Source: Spongilla lacustris
Lineage: Eukaryota > Porifera > Demospongiae > Spongillida > Spongillidae
Reading direction: 5' to 3'
Length of the DNA: 64,000 nt
Assembly (NCBI GenBank): GCA_949361645.1
Contig: OX442432.1
Span: 5,149,990-5,213,989, forward strand
Below the pieces are notes generated by a model, which ran no database searches, was not told where the DNA came from, and saw only the letters and a list, made by a program, of their open reading frames with translations. Positions 33,101 to 44,745 of the stretch are shown piece by piece (within the stretch, counting starts at the first letter, position 1; every line of letters begins with the position of its first letter). Made by a program: the position numbers and the translations under genes.

Positions 33101-36100
33101 AAGGGTGGGGATAGGTGTGCATTCATAGCAAGGGACAGAGAAGGGTGGGGATAGGTGTGCATTCATAGCAAGGGACAGAGAAGGGTGGGGATAGGTGTGC
33201 ATTCATAGCAAGGGAAAGAGAAGGGTGGGGATAGGTGTGCATTCATAGCAAGGGACAGAGAAGGGTGGGGATAGGTGTGCATTCATAGCATAGGACTGAG
33301 AAGGGTAGGGATAGGTGTGAATTCATAGAGAAGGGTGGGGATAGGTGTACCTTTATAGCAAGGGAAAGAGAAGGGTGGGGATAGGTGTACCTTCATAGCA
33401 AGGGAAAGAGAAGGGTGGGGATAGATGTACCTTCATAGCAAGGGAAAGAGAAGGGTGGGGATAGGTGTACCTTCATAGCAAGGGAAAGAGAAGGGTGGGG
33501 ATAGATGTACCTTCATAGCAAGGGAAAGAGAAGGGTGGGGATAGGTGTACCTTCATAGCATGGGAAAGAGAAGTGAGGGGAGAGGTGTACCTTCATAGCA
33601 AGGGAAAGAGAAGTGAGGGGCTGTGCCATGGTGGGAGTGGCTGGGGCATGGTGGGAGGGGCTAGGGCCTATGACCCACCAAGGCTTGAAGACTGTCATCA
33701 AATTTTCTGAACAGACCCTGGGCAGGGTCGAAGCATTCACCAGTGAGCAAGTCAAAGAATTCTCTGCAAACTGCACCAGCATCCAATCCTGCACATTTAT
33801 ATACATGTATTAGTTCATTTGGAGAGTGTATGCAGTAAATGTGTGCAGAGGGGGAGTGGTGTGAAATGAGGGGGAGGAGGGGGTGATGGGGAGGAGGGTT
33901 AGGGCATCACAGGAGGGGGAGTAGGCGAGGCACCATAAATCAGAGGGAGGTAGGTGGGAAAGGAAAGGAAGGTAGGGGAGGGGAGCGAAGGTAAGGGTAC
34001 CATGAAAAGAAGTTTACAAGGAGCAGGGGGAGGTGTGATGAAGGGAGGTGTGTGATGGCACGAAGCAGACATGGTGATGAGGAAGGAAGGTAGTGGGGCA
34101 GGCAGGGAACAGCACCATGCTGTGTGGGCATCTCTAGGTACAATGGACTCAATATGGCCAGCTTACCTTCCTCTCCAGCAAAGCGGACAGATAACTGTCT
34201 GCTCCAGTCGCCCTCCAGCAACACCTTTGTGGCTGCCATCGCCTAGGCAACGTGTACACATGCACAATTTAAGACAAGACAATAACAGTGTGAGCACACA
34301 GACAATGGTAACATCATCTTTTGATTTTAAGGGATACATATTTCTGTATCTTCAGGAAACAATACTTTTTCTCACAAATGTGAGGACTTTTTTAATTTGA
34401 TTTATAATAGGACCATGGTCAAGGAGATGGTTAGCAGCATGTTACACTGGGACACCTAGCGATATACTCACACTTTGCAGGAGCCTCTCCCTGGTGACAA
34501 CTATGCTGACAGCTGTATTGCCTCTCCCAGAATGGTACTGCTGTAGGTTATTGTAAAAGAAGTCCCTCTTCTGTGCAAAGCTCTCAGAACCTCCTGCAGG
34601 TAATCAGGCTACATAGCAATGCCAACATCTACACCTACACCCCCTTGCCCCACCCACCACACACAACCATCACATACATACATGTACATCTCACCCCCAT
34701 ACTTAAATCATACCCCCCCCCCACACACACACACACATTATTCACCTCATACATGTTCACAACTAAAGGCGACCATACACTAGGCAACATTTTGTGCACA
34801 ACTAAGTGAATATAGGTCACATTTCAGTAATCTAGTAGTAATCCATTAATTTACTGAACTTTTACCGATATTAGAATTGTGCACAACATGTTGCCTAGTG
34901 TACATGTATGGTGCATTTATGCTCCTCTTACATAACCACATACATGTACACATGTACATGCACAAACACTACCTCTCTCCCTCACCTGAGTTACTAAGTA
35001 CAAATCTGACAAATGTTGCTCCAATCAGCTCCCTGCAGCTGGACTTGAGGGTGATGGGAGGCTGGTAGCCATCGTCCAAAGTAAACACAGCTGGCTCCAC
35101 ATGGAAGGCCACCTTGATCACAACACACCCAAGGTCTCACCATTTCCCTCACTGGCAGGTCACTACGGGCTAACCTTAGTCAGTGGACACACCCTACAGG
35201 CCCAACTTTGGACCGGAATGTTAAGAAATTTCTGACACAGCTGGATTTTCTGAGGACATAGATCACATGACATCCAACTGCACGTAACTGATCACCATTT
35301 AGTGGTGGTGGGAGGAGGAGGAGGAGGGGTCTTTAACTCACCCGTGGATAGATGTACATGTACATCTCCTTCTGTTTTGCATCCAAAACTGTTGCCTTGT
35401 AGCAGGTACACCTGGCAGCCACATTTCTCTCAAGCTGATGTGTGTCTCCTTCTCTGGGGGAGGAGCACACCCACATCACACATGTCCACATACACACATC
35501 ACACATGTCCACATACACACATCACACCTATCCACATACACTCATCACACATGTCCATGTCCACATACACACATCACACACGTCCACATACATGTACACG
35601 CATCACACATGTCCACATACACACATCACACATGTCCACATACACACATCACACATGTACACCACACATATATGTGTATGAACATGTATGAACATGTGAC
35701 ATGAAGGTGGAGGTACATGCATGAACATGTGACATGAATAGGGAGGTACATGTATGAACATGTGACATGAAGGTGGAGGTACATGTATGAACATGTGACA
35801 TGAAGGTGGAGGTACATGTATGAACATGTGACATGAAGGTGGAGGTACATGTATGAACATGTTAGCAGGTACAAACTTGTGACATCCATGGTGACATCCA
35901 TGGTGAGAGATGTCACAGTCGTACTCTGTCACATGCGTACCTGAATGAATGTCACATGTGCCAAGGTACAAACATGTGACACCCATGTAGGTACATGTGT
36001 GACAAAGGACGTGAAATTATGGAGGTACACATGTGACCACCGAAGCCATGAAATTACATATGCAACCTAATAGAGCCTCTCCCACTTAGCAAACATAGCA

Positions 36101-36620
36101 ACACTACACCTACACTACTACTCCCACCTACACCATTCCCACCTACACCACTCCCAGCTACACCACTTCCACCTACACCACTCTCACCTACACCACTCCC
36201 ACCTACCACCATTACCTGGGACAAACGTTCTCCTGCTCTCCAGGACACCATTATGACCTCCGCCCACCACCACGCCCACAGCATATGTGCCAGCCACCTT
36301 GGGGGTGAAGGAGACACGCACAGAGCTGTGCCCTGCCAGGCTGCCTAGGACAGGCTCCAGCACAAACACAATGGGCAGCTGCTGATCTTCACAGTGGACA
36401 ACAGAGCAATGAAAGTCAAGTAGCTGAAGCTCATATGGAGACCTGTCATTACATAACAGCTGCAAGGAAATAAGATTTCTTTTATGCTCCAGCCAACAAT
36501 CTTGACCCAGCAATGCTTGCAGCTGTCAAGAGCTAGGTCTGCTGCACTCACTGGAATTGTGACAACAACTGGCTCTCCAACTGGGACATTATTGTCACAA
36601 CTCCATCTGATGGAACTCCT
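27128..36620 (-). CDS. AREL1-like: AREL1-like filamin/HECT E3 ubiquitin ligase, unit A (lesions present)
   Basis: Exons read on the minus strand: ~36620-36552, 36459-36216 (filamin-type repeat, FTPKVAGTYAVGV), ~35456-35342, 35112-34986, 34593-34472, 34242-34167, 33788-33679, 28458-28279, ~28250-28106, 28028-27899, 27835-27777, 27712-27444 and 27257-27128. Phases agree at almost every junction. HECT landmarks match human AREL1 in order: GGSESF, DWSRQ, CREFFDLL, YKYVGRVVGKC, HNITGLDLVFADEEY, FHTLVPGELLAIFDEKELE, ARLLQFVTG, LPTAATCFNRL, TYDSY. The catalytic Cys codon is split TG|C across the last intron. HECT ligases pass ubiquitin through this Cys; AREL1 is known to target IAP antagonists. Lesions: a missing base near 28173 shifts the frame, in-frame TAA and TGA lie near 27470-27480 just before the Cys, and one extra T near 27155 replaces the expected short C-terminus. 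Two filamin-side exons present in units B and C are absent. It is probably a pseudogene unless these are assembly errors. Confidence 0.8.
28459..33625 (-). repeat. 40-bp minisatellite, about 129 copies, in an AREL1-like intron
   Basis: Plus-strand unit GGGTGGGGATAGGTGTACCT followed by TCATAGCAAGGGAAAGAGAA. Read in the direction of the gene, each unit is a pyrimidine tract (TTCTCTTTCCCTTGCTATG) ending in AAG and then GTACACC. The exon that begins at 28458 has the acceptor '...cccttgctatgtag' and starts GTACACC. The array therefore looks like an amplified intron-exon junction. Variants (acctt/gcatt, aaagag/acagag, gggtgg/ggctgg) are arranged in larger repeating blocks. Confidence 0.95.
34243..34471. 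other. AREL1-like intron, unit A
   Basis: Intron between the exons at 34593-34472 and 34242-34167. In units B and C this sequence is missing and the exon at its 3' end is fused to a filamin-side exon instead. Confidence 0.55.
35460..35862. repeat. Two adjoining minisatellites at the unit A exon-loss site
   Basis: About 35460-35660 is a ~23-bp repeat (CACATACACACATCACACATGTC variants). About 35698-35862 is five copies of a 33-bp repeat (GACATGAAGGTGGAGGTACA then TGTATGAACATGT). The 33-bp array is shared with units B, C and D; the 23-bp array is unique to A and stands where two exons of B and C would be. Confidence 0.85.
36105..36205 (+). repeat. 15-bp minisatellite (ACCTACACCACTCCC), unit A
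   Basis: Seven or so copies abut the 3' end of the filamin exon (36216). The same array has about 15 copies at 44520-44745 and 51510-51735 and only two or three at 54837-54870. Confidence 0.88.
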
Positions 36621-37604
36621 CCCAACAGAGAGGGCACGACGGTTGAACCACACCAAGCGATGATGTGGAATATCTGGTGTGGGCAGGAAGTTCAAAAGTA
36701 CATAGAAAAAAAAAACATTCCCACTCCCTTCGTTCTCCCTCTGCACCACGGTCTCTTCTGCCACCATCTACTCCCACTCCCTTGAGCTCACTATGGTAAC
36801 AACACTGTCTCCACTACAGACACTGTCTCCTCCCTCTCACCAGGACCTCCTCCCACAATGGTCCCCCTGCCACCAAATTATCCTACACACATGTACCTCT
36901 ACCTTATCACCAAGTCAATCCATTGAACAATCTCCACATCTGGCAACCATCACTGACTCCACCCACCTCCATCCCATCACCAAGTGAACAATCTCCATGT
37001 CTAACAAGCACTATGCAACATCACTATCTCCACATCTGACAACCATCACTGACTTTACACTAACTCCACCCACACAAAAAAAGGTATATTGAACAATCAT
37101 CACATCTCATAACAATCACTAACTTACTCCACCCCATCACCAAGTCAATCCATCCATTGAACTATTTCAGTCCACCAGAGTCCACTTCAGGATTAACACA
37201 CACACACACCATCATCACCACATCACCATCACCAACTTCACCTTTTGAGGGGACCCCGACCCCTATACTCTTCAAGGCACAAACGATTTTTACCCCCTTC
37301 TCGTTCAGGTCAACAAATATCCTAGCACCATGCAGCTAACACAACGGTCATCACTCATCAGTTACGTACAGCAGTTAAGCCATAAAGAAACAAAAAACCT
37401 GATTACCTTCGTTTATCACATCATTACTAGCTTCAAATTCGGGTGATTTTTTTGTGTGTCCCAGACGTTAAGCTTAAGTGCTTAAGCTAAACGTCTGGAA
37501 CACACAAAATTTCCCGTAGTGCCGTAACGCACTCTTTTTGCTTAGCGCGCACGTTCTGGACTCTGCTGGCCAAATATCGTATATTGTCATTGGCAGTACG
37601 TCCG
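36621..37604. other. 5' flank of the AREL1-like gene, unit A
   Basis: CCA/TCACC-rich sequence (36780-37240) repeated in all four units. No further exon could be supported with confidence. A degenerate version of the palindrome of units B and C lies at about 37455-37508. Confidence 0.45.
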
Positions 37605-38808
37605 CAGTGGCGTAGGAACTGTAGCGGCCGTAGCGGCCATGGCCGCTACACTTTTCTGCGGATCTTTTTTTTTTTTTTTCAATGATTGCCATGTATTAAC
37701 AGCTCATGTTACTATGCATACATGTGTACTCGAGGGTCCGGGGTATATGTATATGCATGTAAGAGCATACATTTTTGCAATCGAACAGGAACTAGATATC
37801 AGTTGAAAAGTTGCTATATTGCACGCTAGCAAATCGATTGACGTGCTAGCTCGGACCGCGTTTTGCAGCTGCCATGCCCTCAAACTGCAGAAGGTTACTT
37901 TGGTACCAATGCAACCACTTGAGAAGTACCAAGCGCAGGTAGCCCTGCCGTGTACATGCACAGTACAATGAATTCATCATAACCAATTGTGATTTACATT
38001 AACTTCCATTAAAGGCTTTGTACTGCAACTAGAACCCCATGCATGCAGCGGCAATGTTTACTACTGCATTGCTTAGCAAGAATGCAGTATATAATTCATT
38101 ACCGCTGCGTGGGGGCTACTATATCTTCCTGTTGTCTTAGGAACGAAGCCTTTAAAAGAAGTTAACAAAATCACGATTGGTTATATGATTACTTTCTACT
38201 GCACATGTAAACAGCAGGGCTACGCTTTACAATAAGTGAATTGATGCAATTCTGTTGGAATTCTCTCCCAATTAATCTGCGGCATGCAGCTGTCAAAATC
38301 GTTATATATGCATGCTCTCGGCACAAAATGGTGCCCTTCGAGCTATATTGCTGCGATAATCAAATTCTGTTCAGGCTCAGTTACGGAAATTACAGCATCA
38401 GAAAGCGTCGAGCTTACCTGCCACTAATCCTCACTGACCACGATGTTGCTGCATATTTACAACCATCTTATACAGATCAGTCAGTTTGATTGAAACAGTC
38501 GCAGAGAAGCTATAATATTAGAACATTTCTGTCAACCCATTGAAATATATAGCACTTTTGATCACATAATCGCATTCTTTTCATTAAAGATTCAAGTATA
38601 TAGTGTATTGCTGTTCATGAAAAGTGATCAAATTTCGTATGGCTGTTGAACATAATTGTTCCACAAATTGCAAAGCTTCTGGGGCTCCGCCCCAGACCCC
38701 ATACCCGCGGGAGGGGGTACAGCCCCTCCCGCACCCACCGCTGTGCCCCTCCCATTTCTATTACGTAACCTAAGCCGCTACACTTCATAAGGCCTTCCTA
38801 CGCCTCTG
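37605..38808. mobile_element. hAT-like element, unit A only
   Basis: It begins CAGTGGCGTAGGAA and ends TTCCTACGCCTCTG, a 13/14 match in inverted orientation and a classical hAT terminus. GTCCG flanks both ends. Units B, C and D have the uninterrupted site ('acgtccgttccatttcagg'), which defines the boundaries. Inside, a nested imperfect palindrome occupies about 37977-38187 ('aaccaattgtgatt' mirrored by 'aatcacgattggtt'). There is no intact transposase, so it is non-autonomous. Confidence 0.8.
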
Positions 38809-39839
38809 GTCCGTACGCGTTCCATTTCAGGCCCATGATCATGATCAGCTGCTACAGACACTTTCGGCGTCGAGAGGCCATCAGCAGGCTGTGCTCCGTA
38901 TACGTAGCTTGCTCACTCGATATCAGAGTAGTCTCGCAAGCCAGCTGCAGAGGTAAGTGGACTGGGGAGGAGTGAAACGTTCTGCACGAGGGGGTCCTTC
39001 CCATGCAGTCTTTCCTCCTCTTCCCCATGCACTCCTAGCCTTCCTCCTCCTCCCCGCGCAGTCCTTCCTTCTCCTCCCCATGCAGTCTTTCCTCTTCCCA
39101 TGCAGTCTTTCCGGTTCGGTTTTTCGTTCCTTTGTAGTACTAATAAGACAGGATAAATGGAGTCCATACAGCCAGATGAGTCAGAAAAATAGCCAATGGT
39201 AAGCTCATACATGTATATTGGTGTTATATGTATATAAATTTACATCAATGACAACCCCCAACCTGATTTGAAATGTTTTGAAGTGATTACGTAATGAGCA
39301 GACATAATAGACCACTTTACACATATGTGTATCCTTCTTGATTTCAGGATTATTGCCATGTGAATCATTTGGGGGCAACTTGTGCATCAATTGCAATGAA
39401 CTGATAATTTAAGGAAAACCAGAGTGTGTGACTTCAGCAGCAGGTGGTCTAGTGTCATGTAGTTTAATACTGAAGTGATACATCTATAGCCAGTGGCCAC
39501 AGATACAGTGAACAGAAACTAAAGCTCCTGTCATTGCCTTTCACTCATAAAGTTCACTACAGAACATGTGACATGAATTGCTAATATTCTTACAAGATAC
39601 ATGTAGCTCACATAAAGATCTTGATTGTATGCTGTTCAAACTTTTGAATGATACAATTCCATACACAAATATGTTCTACTCTTTATCCATATCTATAAAC
39701 TATTCCTCAGTATGTATAGTCCTTGATTTAGTTAGTTGTGGAATCTGTAATGAAAATGAATACTTATGATATAAGCTATAGATAAGAAAGCAAGAGAAAA
39801 TTACATGACAAATTAATGTGTGGTTTAGATAATTATCAA

Positions 39840-40200
39840 GTTAGGTCCTTCAAGGTGTGCATACTCATGTAAAGACTCTCACCTTGTACAAAGCCTATGT
39901 AAGTCTTGATATAGTCAGCCAGGAGATATTCATCTGAAGATTCTAAAGCTGCAATCAAACTCTTCCAGGAAGCACTTTTGTTTTTCAGTCAAGTTTGAAA
40001 CATTTCTCTACAGCAGTCTGCAGGCTTGTTGGGAAATTGCTGTTCTATCCTTTTCGATGTTCTACCCGCTGGATCAAAGTTAAATGCCACACAAACGTTT
40101 TTTCCAATTATCTACTACATCAGTTATGATGTTAACAATTTCTCCATTACCATTGAAGCTCTGCAGCTCAGCTAGTGTAGGTCTTCTGTTAGCTGAGGAT
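39840..40200 (-). pseudogene. Death-domain exon remnant, unit A
   Basis: Matches the terminal exon of the intact gene at 57323-57720. A TGA replaces the Trp codon in 'FQTWLKN' (near 39987), and an extra A in the 'NWKK' stretch near 40100 shifts the frame to an early stop. Without these it would encode the same death domain. The identical lesions occur in unit B. Confidence 0.85.
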
Positions 40201-40368
40201 GAGATGTGTGATGTTTAAGTACTGGAAATGATGTGGCACACCAAATATAATAACTATTTTATTTGAGTTATCACATTAACATAAGGAATCTGTTCAAGCT
40301 GATTTAGCTACATGTATGGTATTGCAACTCATTAACAAATAAAATCATGGAGACATGCAACATACCTT

Positions 40369-40797
40369 GTGTTCCTTCTTGTATACACCAAACAGTGTGC
40401 CTGCTGGTAAGGGTCATGATATTTGGACACTGTGTACATAATGCTTTGCTTGAATCTTCCTCATGCATAAGGTATTACTACATGTTTGCAAGATTCATTG
40501 GAGCAGATAAAACCATCCTTCAAGCCCTTCCAACCACTGTAATGGAGCTTTTCAGCACATTCCTTTATACCTTCATGAATCAGTGTTCTAATTCTAGGGC
40601 ATGCTTTGCCAGCATCCCCATCATCAAGATGCACCTCTAAGTAGGACACTGAATCAATGATGGTGAACTTATAGCAGGAAACATTCTATGCTGAAAAGAA
40701 ACAGAGTTTCTATAAAGACAAACTGGAACTTTGTCTATCTCCACCAAAGAACAATTTTTCTGTAAAAAAGCTACCAAGCAGCTGAATATCACACTGT
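40369..40797 (-). pseudogene. ROC-COR gene 3' exon fragment, unit A
   Basis: Matches about 57886-58300 of the intact gene (region encoding KACPRIRTLIHEG and LKDGFICSNESC). It stops abruptly near 40797, where the sequence changes to 'acactgtagcctcgtgcccagac' and then to the 40-bp minisatellite of unit B. Confidence 0.85.
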
Positions 40798-40834
40798 AGC
40801 CTCGTGCCCAGACCTAAAACAGAAGGGTTGTGGT

Positions 40835-41775
40835 AGGGATAGGTGTACCTTCATAGCAAGGGAATTAGAAGGGTGGGGATAGGTGTGGATTCATAGCAAG
40901 GGAAAGAGAAGGGTGGGGATAGGTGTGCATTCATAGCAAGGGACAGAGAAGGGTGGGAATAGGTGTGCATTCATAGCAAGGGAATGAGAAGGGTGGGGAT
41001 AGGTGTGCATTCATAGCAAGGGACAGAGAAGGGTAGGGATAGGTGTGCATTCATAGCAAAGCAAAGAGAAGGGTGGGGGATAGGTGTGAATTCATAGCAA
41101 GGAAAAGAGAAGGGTGGGGATAGGTGTACCTTTATAGCAAGGGAAAGAGAAGGGTGGGATAAGTGTACCTTCATAGCAAGGGAAAGAGAAGGGTGGGGAT
41201 AGGTATACCTTCATAGCAAGGGAAAGAGAAGGGTGGGGATAGGTGTACCTTCATAGAGAAGGGTGGGGATAGGTGTACCTTCATAGCAAGGGAAAGAGAA
41301 GGGTGGGGATAGGTGTACCTTCATAGCAAGGGAAAGAGAAGGGTGGAGAAAGGTGTACCTTCATAGCAAGGGAAAGAGAAGGGTGTGGATAGGTGTACCT
41401 TCATAGAGAAGGGTGGGGATAGGTGTACCTTCATAGCAAGGGAAAGAGAAGGGTGGGGATAGGTGTACCTTCATAGCAAGGGAAAGAGAAGGGTGGGGAA
41501 AGGTATACCTTCATAGCAAGGGAAAGTGAAGGGTGGTGATAGGTATATCGTCATAGCAAGGGAAAGAGAAGGGTGGGGATAGGTGTACCTTCATAGAGAA
41601 GGGTGGGGATAGGTGTACCTTCATAGCAAGGGAAAGAGAAGGGTGGGGATCGGGGTACCTTCATAGCAAGGGAAAGAGAAGGGTGGGGATAGGTGTACCT
41701 TCATAGCAAGGGAAAGAGAAGGGTGGGGAAAGGTGTACCTTCATAGCAAGGGAAAGAGAAGTGAGGGGCTGTGCC
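40835..41775 (-). repeat. 40-bp minisatellite, unit B, about 24 copies
   Basis: Same family as 28459-33625 but much shorter, with several truncated units ('tcatagagaagggtgg'). The exon that should follow it (28458 in unit A) is absent. Confidence 0.93.
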
Positions 41776-41996
41776 ATGGTGGGAGTGGCTGGGGCATGGT
41801 GGGAGGGGCTAGGGCCTATGACCCACCAAAGTTTGAGGACTGTCATCAAATTTTCTGAACAGACCCTGGGGAGGGTCGAAGCATTCACCAGTGAGCAAGT
41901 CAAAGAATTCTCTGCAAACTCCACCAGCATCCAATCCTGCACATTGATATACACATATTAGTTGACACAATGCACATTTGGGGAGTCAGGCCCGGC

Positions 41997-42711
41997 GGAA
42001 GGCTATAAAAACTGGTTGGGCTGATTAATATTCATTAGGTTAATTAATTTCCTCATTAATGAATATTAATATTCATTAAACTGTTTATTAATATCTACAT
42101 ACAATTAATTATCTATATACATGTTTAACGTTTATTCGGTCTGCTAATGATGAAAATGCTCCGAAATGCTTTTCTTGAGGGTGAAGAGTGGAGATAGTTT
42201 CACCGATGTCTTGTATAGTGAGCGGTAGAGTATACATGCAGTTTCTCAGCATGGCAATCGCCTGATATTCGTACAGTTTGCGAAATGCATCAGTAGCTGC
42301 CTTCCAGTTATTGTACCCTCTAGTCAGAAAGGCTTCCTCGGCATTTTTTGAAGTCATTTTGAAATCTCTGACAGCCTTAACGTAAGAATGGTAGAATACC
42401 TTGTCATCCGACTCGCGGTAATGTAACCATTTCCAGTTGGAAAACCAGATCGGCTGAAAGCTATGGTGCCGTCTTCCTATCTTCCTTCACGGGAATTTAA
42501 AACCTGCTGGTTGATTGGGGGTATCTGATACTACGAGTAATTTCGCTTCGAATGTAGCCATTGAATGCGCAGTACAATGCAATGAATTGAACGATAAATT
42601 ATTTAAAAAGTATTAATCAATATAAACTTAATATTAATAGTTATAAATGGCATCGACAGCCAAATCTGGTAGGGCTATAGCCCACCAGCCCACCCGGTTC
42701 CGCCGGCCCTG
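41997..42711 (-). mobile_element. hAT-like insertion with TTF-type fragment, unit B
   Basis: Starts CAGGCCCGGCGGAA and ends TTCCGCCGGCCCTG. Flanked by GGAGT and AGAGT; the same site is empty in unit A ('catttggagagtgtatgc', about 33818). The minus strand encodes a fragment of the TTF/ZMYM1-like N-terminal region of hAT proteins (FQPIWFSNWKWLHYRESDD ... AEEAFLTRGYNNWKAATDAF). The zinc-binding cysteines usually found there are not evident. It is non-autonomous and lies in an intron of the AREL1-like fragment. Confidence 0.82.
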
Positions 42712-43372
42712 AGAGTGTATGCAGTACATGTGTGCAGAAGGGGAGTGGTGTGAAATGAGGGGGAGGAGGGGGTGATGGGGAGGAGGGTAGGGGCATCACA
42801 GGGGGGGAGTAGGCGAGGCATCATAAATCAGAGGGAGGAAGGTAGGGAAGGGAAGGGTTGGGAGGGAAGTGTATCACGGAAAGGAGTTTACAAGGAGCAG
42901 GGGGAGGTGTGATGATTGGAGGTGTGTAATGGCATGAAGCAGACATGGTGATGAGGAAGGAAGGTAGTGGGGCAGGCAGAGAACAGCACCATGCTGTGTG
43001 GGCATCTCTAGGTACAATGGATTCAATATGGCCAGCTTACCTTCCTCTCCAGCAAAGCGGACAGAAAACTGTCTGCTCCAGTCGCCCTCCAGCAACACCT
43101 TTGTGGCTGCCATCGCCATGACAACAAGGTCATATGTACCGTTCAAGCAGATAACTTCAAAGTTGGGTACACCATTGACTTGACCTTTGTACAGAACACA
43201 TCCCAAGTAGTAACCTTCCTTCTCCACCTTCCAAAGACTCTCGTACTCTGAATGAGATGGCAGGAGCTCTATCACAATGTCCAGATTCTCCAGAGAGCCA
43301 CTGAATGAGCCCTTGGAGATGGGGAGAGTATTCTAATATAGTGCACTGGACACACCTATGTACAAAAGCCAA

Positions 43373-43495
43373 CACCATCAGGCCTGGATCCATCCAAAGA
43401 CCATCAGGCCTGGATCCATGCAAAGACCATCAGGCCTGGATCCATGCAAAGACCATCAGGCCTGGATCCATGCAAAGACCATCAGGCCTGGATAT
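43373..43495 (+). repeat. 26-bp minisatellite, unit B
   Basis: About five copies of ACCATCAGGCCTGGATCCAT plus GCAAAG. Duplicated in unit C at 50693-50815. Absent from unit A because the surrounding segment is missing there. Confidence 0.92.
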
Positions 43496-43821
43496 GTCTA
43501 CTTTAATGAGGTCTTCTTAACTAGAAGTGGGAGCAACATTTCCCCCAGCACTACATGTATGATACAATCATATACACCATCCCATATATCAGTTCATACA
43601 TGTGAGCTGGTCATAATCTACACGTAGGACTCCTTCACGTTTCGAACTTCAATGGAGAGCTTGTCTTCTTCCATAGCAGCACAGTTACCATAGGCATCCT
43701 TAGGGACCATCACCATGCGATGGTACACACCCTCTGTGATGATCACCACCTTACGAGAGTCTATGAAGGTTGTTTGGGTGGGGTCCAGGGGACCTGGTGA
43801 TAGAGAATAGAAGATGGAGTG

Positions 43822-44283
43822 ACATGAAGGTGGAGGTACATGTATGAACATGTGACATGAAGGTGGAGGTACATGTATGAACATGTGACATGAAGGTGGA
43901 GGTACATGTATGAACATGTGACATGAAGGTGGAGGTACATGTATGAACATGTGACATGAAGGTGGAGGTACATGTATGAACATGTGACATGAAGGTGGAG
44001 GTACATGTATGAACATGTGACATGAAGGTGGAGGTACATGTATGAACATGTGACATGAAGGTGGAGGTACATGTATGAACATGTGACATGAAGGTGGAGG
44101 TACATGTATGAACATGTGACATGAAGGTGGAGGTACATGTATGAACATGTGACATGAAGGTGGAGGTACATGTATGAACATGTGACATGAAGGTGGAGGT
44201 ACATGTATGAACATGTGACATGAAGGTGGAGGTACATGTATGAACATGTGACATGAAGGTGGAGGTACATGTATGAACATGTG
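43822..44283 (+). repeat. 33-bp minisatellite, unit B, 14 copies
   Basis: Fourteen near-identical units of the 33-bp repeat in the intron between the filamin exon and the 43793-43624 exon. Unit C has four copies at the same place (51142-51273), which accounts for most of the length difference between B and C. Confidence 0.95.
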
Positions 44284-44519
44284 AGCAGGTACAAACTTGT
44301 GACATTCATGGTGACATCCATGGTGAGAGATGTCCCAGTCATACTCTGTCACATGTGTACCTGAATGAATGTCACATGTGCCAAGGTACAAACATGTGAC
44401 ACCCATGTAGGTACATGTGTGACAAAGGACGTGAAATTATGGAGGTACACATGTGACCACCGAAGCCATGAAATTACATATGCAACCTAATAGAGCCTCT
44501 CCCACTTAGCAAACATAGC

Positions 44520-44745
44520 ACCACTTCACCTACACTACTACTCCCACCTACACCACTCCCACCTATACCACTCCCAGCTACACCACTCCCACCTACACCA
44601 CTCTCACCTACACCACTCCCACCTACACCACTCCCACCTACACCACTCCTACCTACACCACTCCCACCTACACCACTCCCACCTACACCGCTCCCAGCTA
44701 CACCACTCCCACCTACACCACTCTCACCTACACCACTCCCACCTA
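44520..44745 (+). repeat. 15-bp minisatellite, unit B
   Basis: About 15 copies of ACCTACACCACTCCC next to the filamin exon. Confidence 0.92.

Noticed and set aside
28459..33625. CRISPR-like array
   Set aside because: Units are contiguous 40-bp copies with no unique spacers, inside a eukaryotic intron and without cas genes.
35302..35704. His/Thr-rich plus-strand frames
   Set aside because: Translations of the CACATACACACATC minisatellite. The true exon here is on the minus strand at about 35342-35456.
38241..38489. 82-codon frame inside the unit A hAT-like element
   Set aside because: No similarity to transposase motifs and no counterpart elsewhere in the window. Likely incidental.
43618..44406. 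262-codon minus-strand frame
   Set aside because: Only its last ~57 codons are a real AREL1-like exon. The rest is the 33-bp minisatellite translated, which is also open in the other two frames.
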